Part shown: positions 52,791 through 61,336 of the stretch, piece by piece
How positions within the stretch are numbered: the stretch's first letter is position 1
How the letters are laid out: every line of letters starts with the position of its first letter
Assembly (NCBI GenBank): GCA_958423465.1
Contig: CATZRD010000005.1
Coordinates: 1 to 64,000 of the forward strand
Source of the DNA: an uncultured Oscillospiraceae bacterium
Lineage (GTDB): Bacteria > Bacillota > Clostridia > Oscillospirales > Oscillospiraceae
Reading direction: 5' to 3'
DNA length: 64,000 nucleotides
Notes under the pieces: generated by a model
The model's input: the letters and a program-made list of their open reading frames with translations, nothing else
Told to the model about the DNA's origin: nothing
The model's database searches: none
Program-made: the position numbers and the translations under genes

Positions 52791-52844
52791 TTGCGGCCGG
52801 CGGCGGGTTCTGGTAGGATAACTGTACTAAGCGTAATAATACAG
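52791..52844 (+). promoter_or_regulatory. Promoter and GntR (YtrA-type) operator
   Basis: TTGCGG at 52791-52796, 17-base spacer, TAGGAT at 52814-52819. Overlapping the start point, CTGTACTA-N7-TAATACAG at 52822-52844 is a near-perfect inverted repeat of the type bound by YtrA-like GntR proteins, suggesting autoregulation. Confidence 0.65.
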
Positions 52845-52868
52845 ACCATACACCCGGAGGTGACAGAT

Positions 52869-53231
52869 TTGATAACGCTCAACTATCGGGACTCCCGGCC
52901 CATCTACGGGCAGATCAAGGACGGCCTGCGCCGGCTCATCATCACCGGCGCGGTGGCGCCGGACGAGAAGCTGCCCTCGGTGCGGGCCATGGCCATGGAC
53001 CTGGCCATCAATCCCAACACCATCCAGCGGGCCTACGGGGAGCTGGAGGCGGAGGGCTACGTCTATTCCATCCCCGGCAAGGGCAGCTTCGCCTGCCCGC
53101 CCCGGGACGCCGCCGCCGGGCGGCGGGAGGAGCTGCTGGGCCGCCTGCGGGAGCTGCTGGCGGAGCTGAGGTTCCTCCAGGTCTCCGAGGCGGAGATTCT
53201 GGAGGTCGTAAACGAGGAGGTGAGAGCATGA
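52869..53231 (+). CDS. GntR-family regulator, YtrA subgroup
   Basis: 120 residues from a TTG at 52869 with GGAGGTGA upstream. Short winged-helix DNA-binding protein: SRPIYGQIKDGLRRLIITGAVAPDEKLPSVRAMA (HTH), NPNTIQRAYGELEAEGYVYSIPGKGSF. Lacks a large ligand domain, as in YtrA. Represses or controls the next two ABC genes; its stop overlaps the ATPase start by four bases. Confidence 0.9.
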   Translation: MITLNYRDSRPIYGQIKDGLRRLIITGAVAPDEKLPSVRAMAMDLAINPNTIQRAYGELEAEGYVYSIPGKGSFACPPRDAAAGRREELLGRLRELLAELRFLQVSEAEILEVVNEEVRA

Positions 53232-54127
53232 TCGAGATACGGGATCTGGTGAAGCGCTTCGGCGGCTTTGCCGCTCTGGACGGGGCCTGCGTCACCGTGC
53301 CGGAGGGGGCGGTGTACGGGCTGGTAGGCCCCAACGGCGCGGGAAAATCCACGCTGATCCGGCATCTGACGGGCATCTACCGCCCCGACAGCGGCCAGGT
53401 GCTGGCAGACGGGCAGCCGGTGTACGAGAACCCCGCCGCCAAGGCGGCCATGGCCGTCATTCCCGACGACTGGTTCTATTTTTCCTCCGCCACGGTGGCG
53501 GACATGATGCGGTTCTACCGGGGCTTCTACCCCGGCTTCGACATGGACCGGTACGAGAAGTTCAAGACCGTCTTTGAGATATCGGAGAAGGCGGTGATCC
53601 GCCGCCTCAGCAAGGGGATGCAGAAGCAGGCCGCCTTCTGGCTGGCCATGTGCTGCCGGCCGAAGTATCTGGTGCTGGACGAGCCGGTGGACGGCTTGGA
53701 TCCAGTGATGCGCCGTCAGGTCTGGAGCCTGATGATGGGCGACGTGGGGGAGAACGGCACCACGGTGCTGGTATCCAGCCACAACCTCCGGGAGCTGGAA
53801 GATGTGTGCGACCATGTGGGCATCATGAATAAGGGCCGGGTGCTGCTGGAGCGGAGCCTCAGCGACCTGCAGGAGAACATCGTCAAGATCCAGGCGGTGT
53901 GGAGCGGCGCGGAGACGCCGGTGCTGCCCCGGGAGTTCACGGTGCTGCACACCTCCCATGTGGGGCGGGTGTACACCTACATCATCCGGGGGAGCGCCCG
54001 GGAGGTGGCCGAACGGCTGGAGCGGTACCAGCCCCTGATGCTGGAGGCCCTGCCCCTGAGTCTGGAGGAGATCTTTATTTACGAGCTGGGAGGTGAGCAC
54101 TATGCAGTCAAAGAGATCATTCTTTAA
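53228..54127 (+). CDS. ABC transporter ATPase (YtrB-like)
   Basis: 299 residues. Walker A GPNGAGKSTLIRHLTG, signature region LSKGMQKQAAFWLAM, Walker B YLVLDEPVDGLDPVMRR, H-loop VSSHNLRELEDVCDHVG. C-terminal ~80 residues extend the core. Energises the following membrane protein. Such GntR-ABC sets commonly respond to cell-wall antibiotics or other envelope stress. Confidence 0.92.
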   Translation: MIEIRDLVKRFGGFAALDGACVTVPEGAVYGLVGPNGAGKSTLIRHLTGIYRPDSGQVLADGQPVYENPAAKAAMAVIPDDWFYFSSATVADMMRFYRGFYPGFDMDRYEKFKTVFEISEKAVIRRLSKGMQKQAAFWLAMCCRPKYLVLDEPVDGLDPVMRRQVWSLMMGDVGENGTTVLVSSHNLRELEDVCDHVGIMNKGRVLLERSLSDLQENIVKIQAVWSGAETPVLPREFTVLHTSHVGRVYTYIIRGSAREVAERLERYQPLMLEALPLSLEEIFIYELGGEHYAVKEIIL

Positions 54128-55943
54128 TCCCACCCTCTTTCGGAAGAATCTGAGCCGGACCTGGCCCCTGTGGGGCGGGGTCAGTCTGGTGGGGAGCCTG
54201 GCCCCCCTCTACCTGCTGCTGGCCCTGGCCAGTCAGGAGATCGGGCGGACAGCCTCTCCCCAGGACGTTGCCACGGCGCTCTATCAGGCGGTGACGCTGC
54301 TGGTGCCCGGCGTCTCCTTCGTCTACGCGGCCCTGTGCGCCATGCTGGTATGGAACTATCTCTTCTCCGCCCGGGCGGTGGGGATGATGCACGCTCTGCC
54401 CATCGACCGGACGGGGCTGTTTATCACCAACACCCTGTCCGGGCTGGCCATGGCTCTGATCCCCTATGTGATCGTGGGGGGCCTGACCTGTCTGGCGGCG
54501 CTGACGGCGGGGGGCTTCCCCGTGACGGCGGTGCTGCAGGCGGTGCTGGCGGTGCTGTGCATGACGGTCCTGTTTTTCGGGATAGCCACCCTGTGCGCCA
54601 TGGTCACGGGCAGCCTCTTCGCCATGCCCATTTTCTACGCGCTGGCGAACTTCCTCTCCCTTCTGCTGGACTCTCTGGTCCGCAGCATGAGCCAGACCTT
54701 CCTGGTGGGCATTACCGGCGCCGGCAGCTCCCCGGTCATGGGCTGGCTCAGCCCCCTGACCCATATCTACAGCGTGTTCGGGTTCCAGCGGGTATGGGAG
54801 GATGGCGCGCTGGTGGTCCAGGAGCTTCACGGCCTGGGGACCGTGGCGGTCTACGGGCTGGTGGGGATTGCCCTGCTGGCGGCGTCCTGGCTGCTGTACC
54901 GCCTGCGCCACAGCGAGAGCGCCGGGGACGTGGTGACCTTCCGGTGGCTGCGGCCCCTGTTCCGTCTGGGGGTGGCCCTGCTCAGCGCCCTGACCCTGGG
55001 GTGGCTGCTGTATATCGCGCTGTGGGGCCCCTTCTTCCAGCGGGGGATCTACGCCGACGCGGTCCCCATGGCGGTGTGCCTGTCCCTGGGGGGCGCCCTG
55101 GGCTACTACATCGCCTCCATGCTGCTGGATAAGAGCCTGCGGGTGTTCCGGGGAAGCTGGAAGGGGATTCTGACGGTCTGCGCCGCCTGCGCCGTTCTGG
55201 TCCTCTGTATGCGGCTGGACGTCACCGGGGCGGAGCGCCGGGTGCCGGAGCTGGACCAGGTGAGCGCGATCAGCGCCGGCATCAGCGGCAATATGCCCAC
55301 GCTCCAGGTGGACGCCCTGGCGGAGCCGGAGCTGGCGGAGCGGATCCTGGACCTCCACCGGGCGGTGGCGGAGGACGCGGACTACATCCGCTCCGCGGGC
55401 AATCCCAGCGACAGCGAGGGCCGCATCCATCTGAACCTGAACTACACCCTCCAGGACGGCTCCACCCTCCACCGGACCTACAGCCTGCCCCTGACCAGAG
55501 CGCGGGCGGCGGAGGCGGACACCTACGACGCCAAGGCCCTGGCCATGGCCACAGACCGGACTCTGTGGCTGCGGAGCAAGGAGATCCCCCGGGGCTACCG
55601 GATGGTGGGGGCGGAGGTGTGCCTCTCCACCGATTCAGCCGACACGTGGCTGGAGGGGGCCGACGCCCGGCGGCTCCATGAGGCGGCCATAGCGGACCTG
55701 GCCGCCGGCCGGGGGCTGGAGACCCCGTCGAAGCCGGAGGAGTTCTTCCGCGGCGAGGTCTCCACCGCGGCGACGGTCGAGACCCATCAGGCCCTGGGCA
55801 CCCTGCAGTTCGAGCTGGTGGACGTGGAAAGCAGCCTCAGCCGGAGCATCCGTCTGGACCTCACGGCGGACATGACCGGGACCCTGGCGGTTTTGAAGGA
55901 CCTGGGCCTCCTGCCCGGGGAGCTGGCCGCTTCCGGCAAATGA
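54102..55943 (+). CDS. ABC transporter membrane protein (YtrC/D-like)
   Basis: 613 residues. First ~300 residues contain about six helices (SLVGSLAPLYLLLALAS, YVIVGGLTCLAALTAG and others), then a long extracytoplasmic part (~390-613) with mixed beta structure. ATG at 54102 follows GGGAGGTGAG; it overlaps the ATPase stop by 26 bases. Substrate unknown. Confidence 0.82.
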   Translation: MQSKRSFFNPTLFRKNLSRTWPLWGGVSLVGSLAPLYLLLALASQEIGRTASPQDVATALYQAVTLLVPGVSFVYAALCAMLVWNYLFSARAVGMMHALPIDRTGLFITNTLSGLAMALIPYVIVGGLTCLAALTAGGFPVTAVLQAVLAVLCMTVLFFGIATLCAMVTGSLFAMPIFYALANFLSLLLDSLVRSMSQTFLVGITGAGSSPVMGWLSPLTHIYSVFGFQRVWEDGALVVQELHGLGTVAVYGLVGIALLAASWLLYRLRHSESAGDVVTFRWLRPLFRLGVALLSALTLGWLLYIALWGPFFQRGIYADAVPMAVCLSLGGALGYYIASMLLDKSLRVFRGSWKGILTVCAACAVLVLCMRLDVTGAERRVPELDQVSAISAGISGNMPTLQVDALAEPELAERILDLHRAVAEDADYIRSAGNPSDSEGRIHLNLNYTLQDGSTLHRTYSLPLTRARAAEADTYDAKALAMATDRTLWLRSKEIPRGYRMVGAEVCLSTDSADTWLEGADARRLHEAAIADLAAGRGLETPSKPEEFFRGEVSTAATVETHQALGTLQFELVDVESSLSRSIRLDLTADMTGTLAVLKDLGLLPGELAASGK

Positions 55944-56253
55944 ATCCGCCCGGCGGCAAATTTTCCTGTTGCCTGTCCGCCCGGTTTATGGTATGATGCC
56001 CATAGAAGTTTGCCGCCTGCCCGGCGGCAAATTCCCCGCGGAACAGTCCGGCTAACTAGCCGGAGCCGGGCTGTCCGCAGGCCGCCCGCGGGCTTCGGCC
56101 CCGGCGGCCCGCCCCAGCGAAAGCCCCCGTCTCATGTGGTGGTATGAGGCGGGGGCCAGTTGCAGGAAGAAGGACATGGGGCGGTTTGGCGCGTCCTTTC
56201 TCACGCGCCCCCGGGAGCATTGCAGAGGAAAATACCTTCTGAAGGCGGTCCAT
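55944..56253 (+). promoter_or_regulatory. lacI-type regulator promoter region with repeats
   Basis: 310 bases without a gene. Promoter TTGCCT at 55969-55974, 17-base spacer, TATGAT at 55992-55997. GGCGGCAAATT occurs at 55953-55963 and 56024-56034, and a 9-bp hairpin TTTGCCGCC/GGCGGCAAA (56009-56017/56023-56031) lies right after the start point. A second, 13-bp hairpin (arms 56123-56135/56144-56156, one G-T) precedes the ribosome site. Confidence 0.5.
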
Positions 56254-57207
56254 ATGGCAACATTAAAAGACATCTCAAAGCGCACTGGCGTGTCACCTAC
56301 GACAATCTCCCGGGTGCTCAACAACGACGAAGTGATTGCCGTCAGCCAGGAGACTCGGCGGACGATCTTTGAAACGGCCTACGCTTTGGGCTATGTGCCT
56401 CCCCGGCGTAGGAAGCAGTTGGAAAATACGTTGCGGATCGGTGTGGCGGACTGGAAGGTGATTGTGGATCCAAGCCAGGACGAGGACCTCAATACGCTGA
56501 AATTCATTTCGGAGACCATGTACCCGGAAATGAAGATCGATTATGTCCGCATAGACAGCGGCAGCGTTTGCCCGGTGGATGGGCTGTTGGTCTTTGGTGA
56601 GCTGACCCGGGAAGAGACCGATTTGCTGCTGCGGGATGTGCGGCACGTCGCGTTCATCAACAGCGGGTCCTACAGCGGGGATTATGACCGCATCCAGGTC
56701 AATCTGGACCGTGCCTGGGCCCAGGCACGGGATTACATAGCCGGAGCCGGAAGCGTAGGCTACATTGGCGGCCTTCACCGGGGAGACGGTTACAGCATCG
56801 GCCTGCGGCGTCTGGAAAACGCGGTGTCCGTCATGAAGCAGATGGACCGGTACGATCCGTCCCTGATCTTTACCGGCGCGTTTAGCGAGGCTACCGGCCG
56901 TGAACTGATGGCCCGGCTGCTGGACAGCGGCCGCTGCCCGGACGCTATGCTTCTGGGGTCGGATATTGTGGCCGCCGGGGCCCTCCAGACGCTGCGGGAG
57001 GCGGGGAAGGAGACTGGCCGTGACATCCGGTTGGTCATCTACCGGGACATTCGCTCCGTCCGGCTCCCACAGGGAAATTATGCGCTTTTAAACGTCTATC
57101 CAAATATTCTTTGGCAAAAAGCCATTCAGATGTTACTGGAGCAGCTTCGCGGGCGGACAGAGACGATCACAACTGTGGTCACGCCCCGCCTCTCTATACA
57201 GGAATAG
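56254..57207 (+). CDS. LacI-family transcription regulator
   Basis: 317 residues. HTH MATLKDISKRTGVSPTTISRVLNNDE, hinge, then periplasmic-binding-type core with YNLDRAWAQ-like segment VNLDRAWAQARDYI and GSVGYIGGLHRGDGYSI. The frame from 56134 extends upstream but the start at 56254 matches the family. Its own terminator follows. Probably controls the next operon in response to the imported sugar or phosphate ester. Confidence 0.9.
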   Translation: MATLKDISKRTGVSPTTISRVLNNDEVIAVSQETRRTIFETAYALGYVPPRRRKQLENTLRIGVADWKVIVDPSQDEDLNTLKFISETMYPEMKIDYVRIDSGSVCPVDGLLVFGELTREETDLLLRDVRHVAFINSGSYSGDYDRIQVNLDRAWAQARDYIAGAGSVGYIGGLHRGDGYSIGLRRLENAVSVMKQMDRYDPSLIFTGAFSEATGRELMARLLDSGRCPDAMLLGSDIVAAGALQTLREAGKETGRDIRLVIYRDIRSVRLPQGNYALLNVYPNILWQKAIQMLLEQLRGRTETITTVVTPRLSIQE

Positions 57208-57214
57208 CCAGCCC

Positions 57215-57267
57215 TCCCCCTTCGGCAGACGCGGACGCCGCGGCCCCTGCCAGAGGGGGATTTTTTT
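57215..57267 (+). terminator. Terminator of the LacI gene
   Basis: CCCCC-tt(c)GGCAG ... CTGCC-ag-GGGGG arms (57215-57228 and 57247-57259) followed by ATTTTTTT; isolates the regulator from the following operon. Confidence 0.8.
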
Positions 57268-57338
57268 GTGATATTTGCCAAACGCTGCATTTGAAATTTG
57301 TAATAATTTATATAAGTAAAAATTTAGTTAAAAAATGC

Positions 57339-57367
57339 TTGCGGAAAGGTGATAGGCGGCTTATAAT
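57339..57367 (+). promoter_or_regulatory. Promoter of the phosphatase/importer operon
   Basis: TTGCGG at 57339-57344, 17-base spacer, TATAAT at 57362-57367, about 30 bases before the first gene. Preceded by an A/T-rich stretch from 57290 that could hold operator sites. Confidence 0.7.
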
Positions 57368-57396
57368 AGGGGCAGAAAGAAAACGGAGGCGATTCT

Positions 57397-58179
57397 ATGG
57401 CAGATCCCAGGTACGATCTGGCGGAACGTGAGATTCGCCGCGCGGCGCGTTGTTTGCCGCTGCCGGGCAGCGCGCCGGTGGCGTTTCAGGAAAAGAACGG
57501 CCATGCGGACATCGTTTCAAAATATGACAAGGAAGTGGAAATGTATCTGGCGGGCCAGATTCTGACCGCTTTTCCCGGCGACGGCATCGTAGGAGAGGAG
57601 ATGGAGCATCCCCACGGCGGCGGCTGGATCTGGTACATCGACCCTATTGACGGCACTACTAATTTTGTTAGTCAACTTCGAAATTACGCCATTTCCATCG
57701 CCTGCTACTGCCAGGGGGAGCCGGTGTTTGGACTGGTCTATGACGTAGCGGAGGACAGGCTCTACCACGCGAGGGCGGGTGGGGGCGCTTTCTGCAACGG
57801 GCAGCCGATTACCAGCGGCAAACGGACGGCCCTGAAGGAGATGATCCTCTATACGCCTATCGTGCAGGGCACACTGATCGACGATCACCCGCTGCTCAGC
57901 GGTATGCGCCGTCTGGCCGGGGATGTGAGAGCGGTCCGATCCCTGGGATCCGTGGCGCTGGAGCTTTGCGCGGTGGCGGCCGGAGAGGCGGATCTGTTTC
58001 TGGCGGAGCGGTCCTGCCCCTGGGACCACAATGCGGCCAGAATTATCCTTGCGGAGGCTGGCGGCGCCATGCTCACTTGGGCCGGCGCGCCGGTGCCGGT
58101 GGACCGGCGGACTAACCTGATGGCGGCTGGCCGCCGAGAAGTGCTGGAACAAATCGCAGCGGTTTATTGGACAAAATAG
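57397..58179 (+). CDS. Inositol-monophosphatase-family phosphatase
   Basis: 260 residues. Metal sites: IVGEEMEH (Glu pair), IDPIDGTTNFVSQ (D-x-x-D-G-T-T) and PWDHNAARIILAEAGG. Hydrolyses inositol phosphates, fructose-1,6-bisphosphate, histidinol phosphate or similar in family members. First gene of the operon; 10 bases before the fusion enzyme. Confidence 0.92.
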   Translation: MADPRYDLAEREIRRAARCLPLPGSAPVAFQEKNGHADIVSKYDKEVEMYLAGQILTAFPGDGIVGEEMEHPHGGGWIWYIDPIDGTTNFVSQLRNYAISIACYCQGEPVFGLVYDVAEDRLYHARAGGGAFCNGQPITSGKRTALKEMILYTPIVQGTLIDDHPLLSGMRRLAGDVRAVRSLGSVALELCAVAAGEADLFLAERSCPWDHNAARIILAEAGGAMLTWAGAPVPVDRRTNLMAAGRREVLEQIAAVYWTK

Positions 58180-58189
58180 GAGGTCCGCC

Positions 58190-60205
58190 ATGGAATTGTT
58201 TGTCGCCATTTGTTTGGAGCCCGAACAGGCTCAGGCACTGTCGGATTTTACCCGGCGGGCTTTGGCGGAGCATCCGGCGGAGCATCCGGAGGATCTGCAC
58301 CTTACCCTGCACTATCTGGGCCATACGGATGAGGTCAACCAAATTGCCCAGCGGTTGAGCACGGTGGCCGCCGACCCGTTTGATCTGCGCTTTGGCCGCA
58401 TGGACGCCTTTGACCGCCGGGAGGTCCCCGGCAGCGTCCTCTGGCAGGGGGTGGAGGAGGAGCCCCGGCTCCGCTCTCTGCGGGACGCTGTGGCACGGGC
58501 GCTGGCAGGCGGGGACTTTACGCCTGAGACGGGGTTTACGCCTCACATAACCCTCTCCTACACGGACCGCACCTTTGATCGGGAGGCCCTGCGGGCGGTG
58601 GATACCCCCCTGACCGGGATGGTCTGGCACGTGAGCGCGTTTCAACTGTGCCAGGTACTTCCCGGCCCACAAAAACCGGCCTTCCGCAGGATCGCCAGCT
58701 ACCGCCTGTCCCGGCGGGACCGATCCGCTGTGCGGCTGCTCTGTATTAACGATTTTCATGGCGTTCTCCAGGAGAACAGCTCCGATCTGGGCGCGGCCAA
58801 GCTGGTGACGGCGGTGAAGTCGTACCGGGCGGCCTACCCGGATACGGCGGTACTTTTCGGCGGAGACAACTGCTTTGGGGAGCCTGTTTCCGACCTGTTC
58901 GGCGGAAAGCCTGTGCTGGACATGATGGCCGCGCTGAACACCAGGGCTACGGTGCTGGGTAATCACGATCTGGATTCCTCTGTGGAACAGGTCCGGACCT
59001 GGTCCGGTTACGGCGGGTTCCCGCTGTTGGCGGCGAATCTGGAAGACCGATCCGGCGGACAGCCGGATTTCGTTCAGCCCTACACGGTACTGGAGCTGGG
59101 CGGCTTTCGAATCGGCGTGCTGGGACTTTCCACTGTAGAGGAACTGCCCGGGCCGGATCATCCAGCGGACTGGGACGTTTACCGTCTGACGGACCCCGCT
59201 GCAGCTGCCCGCCGCTATGCCAGCCTGCTGGGCGAGGAGAAGCGTTCGGGTCGGTTGGATGCGGTGATCGCATTGACCCATTTGGGTTTGAAGGACCGGC
59301 AGGACGGGATCTTCGAGGGGGAGGAGGCTTTCGCGGCGGCGGCCGTACCGGGACTGGATGGAATGTTTACCGCCCACTACCACCGGTTTTTGCAGCGGAT
59401 CATTGGACAGACGCCGGTGGTCCAGGGCGGCTGCCGGGGGCAGGGGTTTTCCGTGCTATGCCTGACCTTTGACGATACACGGCGGCTGCTCAGCGTGGTC
59501 CCACTGGCTTATGATCTGCGGTCAAGCCGGGCCGTTCTGACGGCGGACCGGGAGATGGCGTCTGTGCTGGAGCGGTATGACCGGGAGGCTGCCCCGGTGC
59601 TGGGACAGGAGCTTTTCACGGCGGCGGAGGACATCCACAATATCAACATGGCGGAATTCTCCCTGCCCATTACCGGAACGCCTTTGTCCAAGCTGGCTAC
59701 GGATGTTATGCGCCAGGCCGGAGGCTGCGAGATTGCCCTGATCTATGCCGGACGGGTAGGTGGGCAGGGCTTTTCAAAGGGACCGGTAACGCGCCGGGAT
59801 TTCTACCGCGCCTATCCTTTTGCCAATGTTCTGGTCACAACGGAGATGACCGGGGTGGAGATTTGGGAAAATGTGAACATCGGTATGCGGACGCTGCACG
59901 CCGATGGGGCGTCTCCTCTGGCGGTCGGCGGCCTGATCGTGACGTTGGATCCCAGCCGTCCCAACGGACGGCGGGTGCTTTCCATCCGGACAGAGGATGG
60001 CGCGCCCCTGGACCCGGACCGGCGTTATTCTGTGGCGATAGAGGACTATCTGGCATCTAATCCCTTCGGCTTCCATTTCCCGGAGGGCGAGCGGCTGACG
60101 TATCATCCGGAGACGGTCCGAGGGCTCATGCTGGACTATTTTACTCGGACCAAGGTCTTGTATGATCGGTATCCCACCAACATTATCCTGGAACATAAGG
60201 GGTAA
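58190..60205 (+). CDS. 2H phosphoesterase fused to a 5'-nucleotidase-like metallophosphatase
   Basis: 671 residues. Residues 1-~175 are a 2H (ThpR/LigT-like) phosphodiesterase with both HxT motifs: H37-L-T39 and H119-I-T121. Residues ~181-460 are a metallophosphoesterase: D188-F-H190-G, GGD226N, GN258H259D, ALTHLG, and the final AHYH pair. ~490-671 is a UshA/CpdB-type C-terminal domain with SKLATDVMRQAGG, AGRVGGQGFSKGPVTRRD and SVAIEDYLASNPF. UshA/CpdB family proteins are usually exported; no signal peptide is present, so this form is cytosolic. Expected to open a cyclic phosphate and then remove the phosphate; substrate not known. Confidence 0.88.
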   Translation: MELFVAICLEPEQAQALSDFTRRALAEHPAEHPEDLHLTLHYLGHTDEVNQIAQRLSTVAADPFDLRFGRMDAFDRREVPGSVLWQGVEEEPRLRSLRDAVARALAGGDFTPETGFTPHITLSYTDRTFDREALRAVDTPLTGMVWHVSAFQLCQVLPGPQKPAFRRIASYRLSRRDRSAVRLLCINDFHGVLQENSSDLGAAKLVTAVKSYRAAYPDTAVLFGGDNCFGEPVSDLFGGKPVLDMMAALNTRATVLGNHDLDSSVEQVRTWSGYGGFPLLAANLEDRSGGQPDFVQPYTVLELGGFRIGVLGLSTVEELPGPDHPADWDVYRLTDPAAAARRYASLLGEEKRSGRLDAVIALTHLGLKDRQDGIFEGEEAFAAAAVPGLDGMFTAHYHRFLQRIIGQTPVVQGGCRGQGFSVLCLTFDDTRRLLSVVPLAYDLRSSRAVLTADREMASVLERYDREAAPVLGQELFTAAEDIHNINMAEFSLPITGTPLSKLATDVMRQAGGCEIALIYAGRVGGQGFSKGPVTRRDFYRAYPFANVLVTTEMTGVEIWENVNIGMRTLHADGASPLAVGGLIVTLDPSRPNGRRVLSIRTEDGAPLDPDRRYSVAIEDYLASNPFGFHFPEGERLTYHPETVRGLMLDYFTRTKVLYDRYPTNIILEHKG

Positions 60206-60211
60206 GAGACT

Positions 60212-61336
60212 ATGCAGGTACGACTTGAGAATGTAACAAAACGGTTTGATGGGAATAAGGGCCCGGTGACCGCTGTAGATTGTCTGAATGTCACCATTCC
60301 CTCCGGAAAGCTGGTAGGGTTTCTGGGGCCTTCTGGCTGCGGAAAGACCACCTCGCTCTATATGATCGCGGGCATCCATACGCTTACGGAGGGCGATATC
60401 TGGTTTGGAGACGACCGGGTGACACAGCTTCCGCCGGAAAAGCGGGGAGTGGGCATGGTGTTTCAGAACTACGCGCTCTATCCTCATTTGACTGTCTATG
60501 ACAATATCGCCTTCCCGCTGGTCAACTCCAAGGATATCAAGAAGCAGTTTTCCCAGGAGCTGGAGTCCCGCAACCGGGCCGGCGGGGGCAGGATGCGGTA
60601 CAAGGAGTATGTGGCGGAGCAGGTGCGGGACGCGGCCCGCCTGGTGGAGATCGAAGACTGCCTGGACCGCCGGCCTTCCGAGCTTTCCGGGGGCCAGCAG
60701 CAGCGGGTGGCGATCGCCCGCGCCTTGGTAAAAAAGCCCCGGATCCTCCTGCTGGACGAGCCTTTGAGCAATCTGGACGCCCGACTGCGGCTCCAGACCC
60801 GGGAGGAACTGAGACGCATCCAGCGCCGGACCGGCATTACGACGGTATTCGTGACTCATGACCAGGAGGAGGCATTGTCCATCTGCGACGAGATCGTGGT
60901 CATCCGCGGCGGCGTGCTGCAGCAGGTGGGGCCGCCGCAGAAAGTTTTTGATTTTCCGGATAACCAGTTTGTGGCCCAATTTCTGGGCAATCCGCCTATC
61001 AATCTCTTTGACGGGCAGTTGCGGGACAAACTGCTGTGGATCGGGGAGACCCCCTGGATGGCCGCACCACCGGCGCTACCGGACGGCCCGGTGCGGGTAG
61101 GCGTGCGCAGCGAGTCTTTCCGCATGGGTGGGGAGGGCCTTCCGGCTAGGGTGACCGATGTTTCCCGCTTGGGAGGCGTTACTACCGTGCGGGCAGAACT
61201 CCAGACCGGCGGGAAGGTCCTCCTGCTTCAGGATTACGCCGCGCCGGCGGCCGAGGGCAGCGCGATTCATCTGCACACGGTTCCCAACGGGGTCATGCTG
61301 TTTGACGAGACGGGGAGGAAAATGGCGCAATGGTAG
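60212..61336 (+). CDS. CUT1-type ABC transporter ATPase (MsmK/UgpC-like)
   Basis: 374 residues. Walker A GPSGCGKTTSLYMIAG, Q-loop QNYALYPHLTVYDNIAFPL, signature LSGGQQQRVAIARAL, Walker B RILLLDEPLSNLDARLRL, D/H-loop VFVTHDQEEALS, and a C-terminal OB-type regulatory domain. Between the Q-loop and the signature there are about 20 extra residues (SKDIKKQFSQELESRNRAGG). Six-base gap to the fusion enzyme. Confidence 0.93.
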   Translation: MQVRLENVTKRFDGNKGPVTAVDCLNVTIPSGKLVGFLGPSGCGKTTSLYMIAGIHTLTEGDIWFGDDRVTQLPPEKRGVGMVFQNYALYPHLTVYDNIAFPLVNSKDIKKQFSQELESRNRAGGGRMRYKEYVAEQVRDAARLVEIEDCLDRRPSELSGGQQQRVAIARALVKKPRILLLDEPLSNLDARLRLQTREELRRIQRRTGITTVFVTHDQEEALSICDEIVVIRGGVLQQVGPPQKVFDFPDNQFVAQFLGNPPINLFDGQLRDKLLWIGETPWMAAPPALPDGPVRVGVRSESFRMGGEGLPARVTDVSRLGGVTTVRAELQTGGKVLLLQDYAAPAAEGSAIHLHTVPNGVMLFDETGRKMAQW

